This document shows, piece by piece, positions 52,268 to 63,642 of a stretch of 64,000 nucleotides of DNA (positions are counted from its first letter, which is position 1; each line of letters begins with the position of its first letter). The position numbers were made by a program, and so were the translations under genes. Origin of the DNA: Phaeodactylum tricornutum CCAP 1055/1 (Eukaryota; Bacillariophyta; Bacillariophyceae; Surirellales; Neidiaceae); the NCBI RefSeq assembly GCF_000150955.2, contig NC_011676.1:943774-1007773 (forward strand). The letters run 5' to 3'. The notes under the pieces were generated by a model. It searched no databases and had not been told where the DNA came from. It was given only the letters and a program-made list of their open reading frames with translations.

Positions 52268-53177
52268 CAGACCGCCTTAAATTCGGTGTTTTGGACCAAA
52301 ACACCGCAAACACCGCAAATAACATTTCCAAAAACACCGCAAACAAGACTGAAATAAAGCAAACAAGACTAACATTTTGATTCAAATTTTCGAAAAAACC
52401 TTTTTTACTGGAGCTGTATAGTCGTTCCTTTGTCCTCTTCTCTAACATAAAGTATAGGTTTTTACAATAAGGCAGATTCAAATGTTGCCATAAACATCCT
52501 GTGACAGTTGCAGATGGCATTGACAAAGCTGCCATTGTATACAGCAAAATTGATACAGTTCTACCATCAACGGTTCCATTTGAGCTAGCTGTAAGTGGCA
52601 TGTGCCAGTTTACTATATTTCTCATAAGAAATGAGCTCTAGACACCAGCGCAACATATAAGCAGAAGAGAGATCTTTAGATATTCATTGCCTTTCCCAGG
52701 GCCCATCAAGAGGAACTTTTTCCCAGATAAAAATGCTTGTACTCCTCTTGTCTATGAGATTAACTGTAAGTCCTTTCTTGGATTGCTCGGCATTAGAAAA
52801 CAGAGAGTCTCCTCCCTAGCAAAATTATTATGGAGACTTTTCCTTCCGAAACACATGATCTCCTTACTGTCAGTCAGATTTATCAACAACAGCCATAAAC
52901 TGGGAGAAGGATGCAAGCCAACAGGAACTCACAGGTTCTCTCTTGAAGGAGGAGAACAGTCCGAAAGTGCTTTCCTCTCATATTAGAAAACTGCGACAAC
53001 ACAGTGACAAGTAAATTTTACAGTACATAGCATATACGATATCCTTGCGACATAAAGTTGTTAAGTATAATACGCTAGGGTTAAGAATACCGCAAACACC
53101 GCAAATAAAAGTCCCGATCACACCGCAAATAAGCTATTTGCGGTGTTTGCGGTGTTTACCGAATTTAAGGCGGTCTG
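52268..53177 (-). mobile_element. hAT-like MITE, copy 2, TSD CCTATCAG
   Basis: 910 bp with the same CAGACCGCCTTAAATTCGGT termini, in the opposite internal orientation to copy 1. Perfect 8-bp duplications lie at 52260-52267 and 53178-53185. The interior is closely similar to copy 1. It landed 2 bp upstream of a CoDi LTR. Confidence 0.88.
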
Positions 53178-53187
53178 CCTATCAGCA

Positions 53188-53336
53188 TAGAAAAACCCTA
53201 CGACAAGCATATCGGGGTTCGTTATCCCTTTATCTTGGGTTTATGTATATAAGTCTTTGTTTTACGTCTTTTTATCGTATCTACAATCCTTTGGTCCCAC
53301 AGACACGTTTTAGCCCATTATCGTTGCAGTTTTCTA
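53188..53336 (+). repeat. 5' LTR of CoDi copy 2
   Basis: 149 bp from TAGAAAAACCCTACG to GCAGTTTTCTA. It is the closest relative of the solo LTR at 33676-33825. Confidence 0.8.
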
Positions 53337-54060
53337 GTTTATCAGACCCAGATATTCTAAGCTGAGGTAGCGGGATCAAAGGTAGGGTGATTCGTTGTGA
53401 TTTGAGTGTTTGAGTGATCGCCAAGTCCGATAGTGCCTGGGGAGGTAAAGCTAAATACCTGGCTCTTCATGTCGTTGTTGAGTCGCCGAAGCCTGCAGAG
53501 GCCTGGAATATACTGCAAGTTTCTCGTAATGGTCCATGTGGTAGACATGTTGATTGGTAACTGGGTTTCGTATCCGTCTAACGGTCTGAAACGAGGCAAA
53601 ATCTCCATGGTGGGACGCTTCCATGGATCTCTTCATCTACCGAAGAAGGTGCATTGCACAAGAATTTATTGTTTGTCAAAAGCTCGGATCCAAGCTTTAT
53701 CCATGTGTGGATGATAAGTAGTTTGTTTGTATGGAACATTTACTTATACAGCAACAATTATCGGACTTGTACCAAACGGTAATCGTGGATCCTCCACTCT
53801 GATAGATATCAGCCAAATATCTCGTATTATGGGTTGCGACATGAAAATGGTGTTTGTCGCATTTCATTGAAATGGTTCTCAACCGGTATTCAATATCAAT
53901 ATCACTTATATGGTATTTATGTGGTGTTCACATGTGATGTTATCAGTGATCAATAATTCTCGTGTTCACGTGGTGCAGAAAGAACACTGAATGTTGTCGA
54001 ACCAGCTTACGAAGTTTTTATGAAATTTAAGACAGGTGAAGAAGAAGACGAGAGTTGACC

Positions 54061-55565
54061 ATGGCAGCTGCTTTAGCTCAAGTTCGAAATGCTTTACAAG
54101 CAATCGGCATTGTTGATGTCGAACAACGCGATGCTATCACGGATTCGATTACGTCTATGGATGTTTTCGAGATCGCAACGGATGATTTCATCAAGGACAT
54201 GTGTAAGAACATCCGTTGTCCCGGGGGTTCGCTTCCGAATCCTAACGCAGAACAACCTGGAGCCCCGGCAATGATTCCTCGCAATGGTGTAGCAATCTCA
54301 CCTACTGCGGAGGAGCGTCTTGTGTTGTTGGCATACTATGTTCGTCACCTCAAGCGCACTTCTCGGCCTTACCCGGCTCAGTTCAATGCGGCGCGTATTT
54401 TCTCGATGATCGAGATCAAGTAGCGTGAGAAGGAAGACAAAGAGTTAGCGAAAGACCTTGTTGCTCCTGGACAAATTGAAGACCTAAAGAAGATCCGTGA
54501 TGCCTTTGAAAATATTGCGGAATATTTGCTTCAAATTCGAGGAACAACGGGAGTTCCATTGGCTTATGTCATTCGTGAAGACGAAGAAGTTCCTGAAGGT
54601 CCGGATAACAACTATCAAGATGCGTTTGAAGAAATGATAGCGCGCTGTCCGCATGAAGAAGAGTCCTATGCAGCAGATAATGCTCAAGTGTGGTCTATTA
54701 TTCGAGTTTGTACTCATGGTGGTACTACTTGGAGCTGGGTGTCGGCTTATGCTCGAGCTCGTAATGGTTGTGCGGCGTGGTTTGCTTTGCATTCGCATTA
54801 TTTGGGACCGACAAATCAGTTGAAGATCATGACACGAGCTGAAGGGGACCTTGAATCGAAGTTTTATAATGGAGAGCGTCGTGGCTTTACTTTTGAACAA
54901 TTTGCTGAGATTCATCAGCAAGCTCATACAGATCTGGAAGAGTTTGGAGAGCCATTAACAGAGGATTCAGGCATTGTTTCTCAATTCTGCAATTGCCACT
55001 GTTCGTGCTAACCCATCTTTGAAAAATGATTTTGAAGCCACAGTGAATTTCCTCAGTGAGTTTATTGAAGAACAGAATCAGGCTCAGCTTCGGAATATTT
55101 CGTCAGGTCGATCTGGTCACGGTCGAGGACGAGGTAGAGGATCAGGTCGTGGTAATAAAGGTCGCGGTGGACGCGGTGATAGAGGTGTTTTCAACAAAGG
55201 TTCTACCAAGGGCATGGTGGATAAGTATTATACCTTTGATGAATACAAGAGTATGAATGCTGAACAGAAGCGTCACTTGCATACATTACGTCAAGAAGCT
55301 GGTGGTAAACGCAATGCTTCTACTGTTGATTCTCAAGAAAAGGAGGATGACAAGAAATCGAAGACAAGTCGTGATGATACAAGCTTGCTTACTTCGAAGT
55401 TGTCAGCAGGTCGCAATATGTCGCAGAGAAGTTCGAATATGTCAGTGGTATCAACACGTTCTATCTCTATACAGTCACTCGAGAGTGCATTTATATCACA
55501 CGCGGAGTTAGATTCTCACGCGGATACTTGTTGCGTTGGAAAGAACGCTTATATATTTCACGAAA
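54061..55565 (+). pseudogene. Copia gag-protease remnant
   Basis: It starts MAAALAQVRNALQAIG at 54061. TAG at 54421-54423 interrupts gag, which then continues in the same frame. A frame change at about 54975-54990 leads to an RG-rich stretch (GHGRGRGRGSGRG) and to AELDSHADTCCVG, the aspartic protease active-site block (D-S-x-A-D). It stops at the junction with the next element a few codons later. Without the nonsense codon and frameshift it would be a normal CoDi gag-PR. Confidence 0.85.
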
Positions 55566-58531
55566 CCTAAGGGGAGGGGTATCCCAGAGTAGTAACTATA
55601 TACCTTGCTGTATAAACTTTATCCAAAAACTCTTCCTAAGTAATTCCTCTGGGATAGCAGGGTTTCCCTCTGGGATGTCTAAGTAATCCCTCTGGGATAG
55701 CAGGGTTTTGCTCTGAGATATCAGGGTTTCCCTCTGGGATATCAAATAAGGTTAAAGCTACTACTCTGGGATACCTAACTTGCTGACATCCAGCATACAG
55801 CCTTCACAGTCAGCTGTTCTTCCGCGAATTGTTTGTGTCGTGTATTCCCTCTGGGATATCATATCCTTCCTCTGGGATATCAAGTATTCCCTCTGGGATA
55901 TCAAATAGGGTTAGAGCTACTCCTCTGGGATACCTAACTTGCTGACGTCCGGCATACAGCTTTCACATTCACAGTCAGCTGTTCTTCCGCGAATTGTTTG
56001 TGTCGTGTATTCCCTCTGGGATATCATATCCTTCCTCTGGGATATCAAGTATTCCCTCTGGGATATCAAATAGGGTTAGAGCTACTCCTCTGGGATACCT
56101 AACTTGCTGACGTCCAGCATACAGCTTTCACATTCACAGTCAGCTGTTCTTCCGCGAATTGTTTGTGTCGTGTATTCCCTCTGGGATATCATATCCTTCC
56201 TCTGGGATATCAAGTATTCCCTCTGGGATATCAAATAGGGTTAGAGCTACTCCTCTGGGATACCTAACTTGCTGACGTCCGGCATACAGCTTTCACATTC
56301 ACAGTCAGCTGTTCTTCCGCGAATTGTTTGTGTCGTGTATTCCCTCTGGGATATCATATCCTTCCTCTGGGATATCACCTATTCCCTCTGGGATATCAAA
56401 TAGGGTTAGAGCTACTCCTCTGGGATACCTAACTTGCCGACGTCCGGCATACAGCTTTCTGTTGTTCTTTGCGAATTGCGTTTGCGTCAGCACGTTACGT
56501 TGCGTGGCTTTGTCGGCCATACGTACAGCCGTTTTCTGACTCTGGAGTACAAAACTTGCTGTCGATACAGCTTCTACAGGATTTTTTCGTCGAATTTTTC
56601 TATACTGTTTACACGGACGGCATCATGCTTGCAGCTACGATGCAGCATGAGAATTCCATCGACCGCGGACATCTTTTGCGGGTATACCTGACTACCACCG
56701 GACAAAACTAGTGATGATGTAGGTTGCTGATTTGGAGCGAAATTCGGAGCGTTTTACGAAATCTGGCTGGTACTTCATTTGCAACAGACTCGCCCGCTGC
56801 TGTGTGACTTCCCGGAAGGAGGAAGACGATGTAAAATCCTTCCACAAGAGTTTTCGGGAGCAGGCGAAAGCGGCGCACCGGGAGCAGGATATTGGCAGTG
56901 GTTCGAAGAACCGCTAAAGCAAGAATTAGACGCCTCGTAGGACAATCAGGAAAGAGAGCAAACAAAACAGGCGACGGTCGAGCAAGAAGCAAACGACGTA
57001 CCAAATCGAGCGATACGAAACAGTTGCGCTGGCCCTATTGATAGCCTGGGCTCTACAGAAACAACATCAAGTAGTCTTCTTTAACATTATAATTTGTTAC
57101 GCTTTCTCAATTTGCTTGTAGTATCTGTAGACGTTCTAACCACATGTTGGTTGCATTTTGTTGATGATTAATTTATCTTCTATTTCTATTGTGGATTCTA
57201 TTTGGCATTACTTGTTCAACCCCCCACACTGCCTGTATCTGCAACTTTCTTGGTCACTCCCATCATGGTTTGTTTGCGACAGACAGCAGAACTCGTGGGC
57301 TACTGGAGCCAAGCACGGTTTCCTGCTGTCACAGATTGAGTGACCCAATTCGACTGCTTTTTGGCCAACACCAGCTTTGGTCAACCCTTCGCAATTGGAA
57401 GGATATCTATCAATAGTGTCCATATTCTTGATTTGCAGGATACGGCTTTGGTATCATTGCCTTCCGTTTCCTACGTTGCGATCGCAGCACGGCTTTTTCC
57501 ATCGTCGAAAATCCCTTCGTTCGCTCCGAACGGCACGCTTGCATTTGTGTCTTTTGACAGCACATGTGGGCAGTTTCAGCCAACAAATGGTTTACTTTGT
57601 CCCAAATGACAAATTTGGTTCCACCATTGTTGTTGTTGGCGCTGCCGCCGTTGCCGTCGCCGCTGTTCTTGTTGTTACCGCAGACATCATCAACACAACC
57701 GATCCCAACCAATGTCAAAACAAAGACAGCCAATTGCTTCCCAGCCGGACAACTTTGATCACGGTTCCCGCAGTTAATATTTTTAGGACGTGGTTTTGGT
57801 CATACCATCATCTTCTGTTTTGACCATTGCAACTGCGTACCATGAAAACAATCTTCGGGTAAAAACGGCTTGTTCGCGTCGTGAATTTTTCAGAAGGTGT
57901 CATCTCCAATTTGCCTTCCATTGTACACAGCATATGTGGATGTTTGGTTTCTGTTGAAATTTTCTGGCTTATTCACGTCCAATGGGGTTCAAATATACAT
58001 TTAACAAATAAGTAAAGCAACAAGATCTATGTACAATTGATTGGGATTGTGATTTAAGAACATTTAATATAGTGCGTATAATAAGTCAACTTTGGCTCTA
58101 ATTCGTTTTTTCTGGGGCATATAAATTGCGCAATATGATCTATTTACACTTAATGAAGAGGAATGAACACTGGGTATGAAGTAATTACATGGACCATATG
58201 CATCAACTTGGATTCCAAATTGTTTTTCTGAAGTATATAAGTAATTCAGTATAGGTGAATTCATTTTGAACCAGTTGGGGATTTATGAACATGAGACCAC
58301 CATGCAAAAAAGCCTGGACACAAAAGTAAAGATTTTGCCAGTATATCTGTCAGGTCCTTTTTTCTCTTACAGTTAGATTCCAATCACCTTCAACACCATA
58401 GCAGCATCAGATGATTTTGCAATTCCTCACTGACCATTTCCAAAAAACTCCCACAGGCAATTTTTCCAAGAGAACAGCACAATCTACACAATGAGTGATG
58501 CACAATCAAACAAACCACCAAATGTGCCCTT
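55566..58531 (+). repeat. CCTAAGGGG-headed element, long copy (a)
   Basis: The head CCTAAGGGGAGGGGTATCCC-AGAGTAGTA is followed by TTTATCCAAAAACTCTTCC and many TCTGGGATATC words. Then come 165-bp tandem units (55781-56440), a module with CTGTCGATACAGCTTCTACA, a coding-like relic (about 56705-57050) and non-coding sequence up to the next head at 58532. Positions 55566-57710 recur at 60773-62917. The head word GTATCCCAGAG is the reverse complement of the iteron word CTCTGGGATAT. Function unknown. Confidence 0.75.
55781..56440 (+). repeat. 165-bp tandem units
   Basis: The marker TGCTGAC/TGCCGAC recurs at 55781, 55940, 56105, 56270 and 56435 (spacing 159, 165, 165, 165). Each unit has AACTTGCTGACGTCCGGCAT, CAGCTGTTCTTCCGCGAATT, GTTTGTGTCGTGTATTCC and three to four CTCTGGGATAT words. 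The copy at 62916 has two units fewer. Confidence 0.85.
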
Positions 58532-59593
58532 CCTAAGGGGAGGGAGAACCCAGAGTAGTACTTTCATACAATGATGTATATAATCTATCCAAAAACTACG
58601 CCTAAGTAATTACTCTGAGTTCACTATCCGACATGTAAGTAATTACTCTGAGTTCACTATCCGACATGTAAGTAATTACTCCGAGTTCACTATCCGATTT
58701 TGTAAGTAATTACTCTGGGTTCACTGTCCTACAACATAAGTAAACACATTTGGTTAACCCGGAGAACGATAGTTCTTTTCTAATGCAATAAAATCTTTTT
58801 CAAATCCTTACTAATCTAAAGTGACGCTGTGAAAACACCCTACCGCAACACCCGCCTAATCAAGATTTCTGGCTGGCAGTAACAACAGTGTATGTTGCAA
58901 TATCCAAACTTCTCTGTCCGTCCGTCCGACCTTTCCGAATTTCATCCTTCAACACAACTTCAATATCCTAAGGAAAATGACTGCGCACGGCGCGTTGGGG
59001 GAAATTGAAAGAGGTGGCGTCAGAGGTGAACATATCGAGGAATTTATGGATATGATATCAAATACTCGGATTGACGGTCTCTCCCAGCTGGCGTCGGACT
59101 CACTGTTGGTCTTTGCCAGCGCCGTGGCGGCTTGGACGCTTCGAGAAAGTTTTATTGTGTTTGTGTTTGGTAAGAGTGGATGAGAAGACAAGTGTGGAGT
59201 GAGTGGTGATGGGGGTTGGATGGCAAAGGTGCCGTTGCTCCACTAAGGATTGGTAAAGATGGTGCAAAGTTGTAATTCCAGAACAATACGGCAAACGGAG
59301 GAAAAAAATTCCATAGGCAAAGTTTCTGAACCTGCCAACGCGAAGACTGGTGACGTCTGCATTGGAATATTACAAATGCCGGCCATAGGGAGTGTGAAAT
59401 TGCTGGGGTGGTGCTGTAGGACTGGAGTTTGCCATAGGTACCAAGGCCACTCGGAACCAATAGCTCCATTCACAACAGTGACCGAAAAATTTGGGGGATA
59501 TGATGGTTGCCGCGCTTGTGGGAGGGTTGAAGGATACGGATGACTAGTTCCAGTTTGGGCGGGAGTAGAGGACTTTTTCCAGAGACACTGGAG
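58532..59593 (+). repeat. CCTAAGGGG-headed element (e), 33-bp iterons
   Basis: The head CCTAAGGGGAGGGAGAACCC is followed by about four 33-bp units (58606-58740) with TACTCTGAGTTC or TACTCTGGGTTC, the reverse complement of GAACCCAGAGTA in the head. The A/T-rich end AATGCAATAAAATCTTTTTC matches the copy at 40165. The remaining sequence to 59593 has no recognised gene. Open frames on both strands at 58950-59190 and 59243-59540 are unassigned. Confidence 0.65.
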
Positions 59594-59892
59594 CCTAAGG
59601 GGAGGGAGATCCCAGAGTAGTATAATCATACAATACTGAATAGAATTTATCCAAAAACTACGCCTAAGTAATTACTCAGGGATCTGTCCTTGCTTCTAAG
59701 TAATTACTCAGGGATCAGTACCGGACCTCATAGTAATTACTCAGGGATCTGTCTTCGCTTCGCAACCTTATTCGATTGTCTGTTCCAATAGAATTGGGTA
59801 CCCGATGAACTCTTATCCGTTTGTCTGAGTCTCCCGTTTCTGTCTCCCCGCTTCAGCAATATTCGATTGTCCAAACTCTACGATCCGCCTCC
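59594..59892 (+). repeat. CCTAAGGGG-headed element (d)
   Basis: The head CCTAAGGGGAGGGAGATCCC-AGAGTAGTA is followed by three iterons with TAATTACTCAGGGATC (59667-59750). The iteron GGGATC is the reverse complement of GATCCC in the head, differing from the GAACCC and TATCCC subfamilies in the same way at both sites. Confidence 0.65.
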
Positions 59893-59985
59893 TAGAAAAC
59901 CCCTACGTCAAGCGGTACATGAGGGGTTCATATCCCTCAGTCTATCTGACAAGTCTATAATCTTATGTTTTTACGCCTAACAGGG
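59893..59985 (+). repeat. CoDi LTR 5' fragment
   Basis: TAGAAAACCCCTACGTCAAG and GACAAGTCTATAATCTTATG match the first two thirds of the CoDi LTR, then stop abruptly. Confidence 0.6.
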
Positions 59986-60004
59986 GGCGTCACCATAGGA
60001 TGAA

Positions 60005-60772
60005 GAAATAAACTCTAAGGAAAATGATATCCGGGTGTTGTAAAAATATTCGTGAATGAATATTTTATCTTTACACTGGGATATCACATTTTATATAAGT
60101 AATTGCACTGGGATATCAACAAATTGCACTGGGATATCAAATAGGGTTATAGTTACTGCACAGGGATTACTAACTTGCTGACGTCTGGCAAACAGCTTTC
60201 ACAGTCAGTTGTTCTTCCGCAAATTGCGTTTGTGTTTTGTGTTGCTTACGTACAACCGTATTCTGACACTCATTGTCAGCCGAATTGGACTTGCCGTCGC
60301 TAAAGCTACGAGCAGATGAAATTTTCGTCAAACTTTGTCAATTTTTACAAAAGAAACACTCACGGCACCATGTGTACATCTACAATGCAGCCCGCAAACA
60401 GCATCAACCGCGGATGTTTTTTTGCGGATAGGGTAGGCTAACACCAGAGAAGACTGGTGATCATGCAGTGTGGTGATTTGGAAACGGAGCGTTTTACGAA
60501 ATCTGGTGCTTCATTCGCGACATACCCGCCCGCTCTTGTGTTGCTCCCCGGAATGGGGAAGACAATGTCAAATTGTTCTACAAGAAACTCCAGGAGCAGA
60601 TGCAAGCAGCGCACCAGGAGCGGCAGAATTTCGAAGAAGCGCTAAAGCAGGGATTAGCGGCCTTGTTGGACAATCAGGAAGGAGAACAAACGAAAGGAGC
60701 GACGGTCGAGCAAGATGCAAACAACGTCCCAAATCGAGCAATACGAAACAGTTGCGCTGGCCCTATTGACAG
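60005..60772 (+). repeat. Headless family member with coding relic
   Basis: Variant iterons TTGCACTGGGATATCA (about 60090-60135) lead into AACTTGCTGACGTCTGGCAA. A coding-like stretch at about 60540-60772 (LQEQMQAAHQERQNFEEALK, then LLDNQEGEQTKGATVEQDAN) is related to the more decayed 56705-57050. It has a Gln/Glu-rich coiled-coil look and an unknown family. It is cut at 60773 by the next head. Confidence 0.6.
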
Positions 60773-62915
60773 CCTAAGGGGAGGGGTATCCCAGAGTAGT
60801 AACTATATACCTTGCTGTATAAACTTTATCCAAAAACTCTTCCTAAGTAATTCCTCTGGGATAGCAGGGTTTCCCTCTGGGATGTCTAAGTAATCCCTCT
60901 GGGATAGCAGGGTTTTGCTCTGAGATATCAGGGTTTCCCTCTGGGATATCAAATAAGGTTAAAGCTACTACTCTGGGATACCTAACTTGCTGACATCCAG
61001 CATACAGCCTTCACAGTCAGCTGTTCTTCCGCGAATTGTTTGTGTCGTGTATTCCCTCTGGGATATCATATCCTTCCTCTGGGATATCAAGTATTCCCTC
61101 TGGGATATCAAATAGGGTTAGAGCTACTCCTCTGGGATACCTAACTTGCTGACGTCCGGCATACAGCTTTCACATTCACAGTCAGCTGTTCTTCCGCGAA
61201 TTGTTTGTGTCGTGTATTCCCTCTGGGATATCATATCCTTCCTCTGGGATATCAAGTATTCCCTCTGGGATATCAAATAGGGTTAGAGCTACTCCTCTGG
61301 GATACCTAACTTGCTGACGTCCAGCATACAGCTTTCACATTCACAGTCAGCTGTTCTTCCGCGAATTGTTTGTGTCGTGTATTCCCTCTGGGATATCATA
61401 TCCTTCCTCTGGGATATCAAGTATTCCCTCTGGGATATCAAATAGGGTTAGAGCTACTCCTCTGGGATACCTAACTTGCTGACGTCCGGCATACAGCTTT
61501 CACATTCACAGTCAGCTGTTCTTCCGCGAATTGTTTGTGTCGTGTATTCCCTCTGGGATATCATATCCTTCCTCTGGGATATCACCTATTCCCTCTGGGA
61601 TATCAAATAGGGTTAGAGCTACTCCTCTGGGATACCTAACTTGCCGACGTCCGGCATACAGCTTTCTGTTGTTCTTTGCGAATTGCGTTTGCGTCAGCAC
61701 GTTACGTTGCGTGGCTTTGTCGGCCATACGTACAGCCGTTTTCTGACTCTGGAGTACAAAACTTGCTGTCGATACAGCTTCTACAGGATTTTTTCGTCGA
61801 ATTTTTCTATACTGTTTACACGGACGGCATCATGCTTGCAGCTACGATGCAGCATGAGAATTCCATCGACCGCGGACATCTTTTGCGGGTATACCTGACT
61901 ACCACCGGACAAAACTAGTGATGATGTAGGTTGCTGATTTGGAGCGAAATTCGGAGCGTTTTACGAAATCTGGCTGGTACTTCATTTGCAACAGACTCGC
62001 CCGCTGCTGTGTGACTTCCCGGAAGGAGGAAGACGATGTAAAATCCTTCCACAAGAGTTTTCGGGAGCAGGCGAAAGCGGCGCACCGGGAGCAGGATATT
62101 GGCAGTGGTTCGAAGAACCGCTAAAGCAAGAATTAGACGCCTCGTAGGACAATCAGGAAAGAGAGCAAACAAAACAGGCGACGGTCGAGCAAGAAGCAAA
62201 CGACGTACCAAATCGAGCGATACGAAACAGTTGCGCTGGCCCTATTGATAGCCTGGGCTCTACAGAAACAACATCAAGTAGTCTTCTTTAACATTATAAT
62301 TTGTTACGCTTTCTCAATTTGCTTGTAGTATCTGTAGACGTTCTAACCACATGTTGGTTGCATTTTGTTGATGATTAATTTATCTTCTATTTCTATTGTG
62401 GATTCTATTTGGCATTACTTGTTCAACCCCCCACACTGCCTGTATCTGCAACTTTCTTGGTCACTCCCATCATGGTTTGTTTGCGACAGACAGCAGAACT
62501 CGTGGGCTACTGGAGCCAAGCACGGTTTCCTGCTGTCACAGATTGAGTGACCCAATTCGACTGCTTTTTGGCCAACACCAGCTTTGGTCAACCCTTCGCA
62601 ATTGGAAGGATATCTATCAATAGTGTCCATATTCTTGATTTGCAGGATACGGCTTTGGTATCATTGCCTTCCGTTTCCTACGTTGCGATCGCAGCACGGC
62701 TTTTTCCATCGTCGAAAATCCCTTCGTTCGCTCCGAACGGCACGCTTGCATTTGTGTCTTTTGACAGCACATGTGGGCAGTTTCAGCCAACAAATGGTTT
62801 ACTTTGTCCCAAATGACAAATTTGGTTCCACCATTGTTGTTGTTGGCGCTGCCGCCGTTGCCGTCGCCGCTGTTCTTGTTGTTACCGCAGACATCATCAA
62901 CACAACCGATCCCAA
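60773..62915 (+). repeat. CCTAAGGGG-headed element, long copy (b)
   Basis: By inspection this is the same sequence as 55566-57710, offset 5,207 bp. All open frames I compared are residue-identical. It stops within CCCAACC, where copy (c) begins, and lacks the 820 bp that follow in copy (a). Confidence 0.85.
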
Positions 62916-63642
62916 CCTAAGGGGAGGGGTATCCCAGAGTAGTAACTATGTACCTCGCTGTATAAAATTTATCCAAAAACTCTTCCTAAGTAATTCCTCT
63001 GGGATAGCAGGGTTTCCCTCTGGGATGTCTAAGTAATCCCTCTGGGATAGCAGGGTTTTGCTCTGAGATATCAGGGTTTCCCTCTGGGATATCAAATAAG
63101 GTTAAAGCTACTACTCTGGGATACCTAACTTGCTGACGTCCGGCATACAGCCTTCACAGTCAGTTGTTCTTCCGCGAATTGTTTGTGTCGTGTATTTCCT
63201 CTGGGATATCATATCCTTCCTCTGGGATATCAAGTATTCCCTCTGGGATATCAAATAGGGTTCGAGCTACTCCTCTGGGATACCTAACTTGCTGACGTCC
63301 GGCATACAGCTTTCACATTCACAGTCAGCTGTTCTTCCGCGAATTGTTTGTGTCGTGTATTCCCTCTGGGATATCATATCCTTCCTCTGGGATATCACCT
63401 ATTCCCTCTGGGATATCAAATAGGGTTCGAGCTACTCCCCTGGGATACCTAACCTGCCGACGTCCGGCATACAGCTTTCTGTTGTTCTTTGCAAATTGCG
63501 TTTGCGTCAGCACGTTGTGTGGCTTTGTTGGCCATACGTACAGCCGTTTTCTGACTCTGGAGTACAAAACTTGCTGCCAATACACAGCTTCTACAGGATT
63601 TTTTCGTCGAATTTTTCTATATTGTTCACACGGATGGCTGTT
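62916..63642 (+). repeat. CCTAAGGGG-headed element, telomere-proximal copy (c)
   Basis: It has the same head and iterons as (a) and (b) with point differences, and two fewer 165-bp units (markers at 63131, 63290, 63455). Similarity to (a) ends at about 63642 (CACGGATGG versus CACGGACGG, then unrelated). Confidence 0.8.

Larger units (their letters stand above)
53188..55565 (+). mobile_element. 5' half of a CoDi-like copia element (copy 2)
   Basis: The order is LTR at 53188-53336, a TTATCAGACCCA site at 53339 resembling an initiator-Met primer-binding site, a leader, then gag and protease. The element is cut at 55566 by the head of the CCTAAGGGG element, just after the protease motif. The rest of pol and the 3' LTR are absent from the window. 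Confidence 0.85.

Noticed and set aside
57340-57609. 89-codon frame present identically twice (57340 and 62547)
   Set aside because: Identity follows from the 2.1-kb duplication and says nothing about selection. No domain seen.
58590-58740. 33-bp direct repeats that might suggest a CRISPR-like array
   Set aside because: Units are contiguous, with no unique spacers, and lie in a eukaryotic subtelomere. They are simple tandem iterons.
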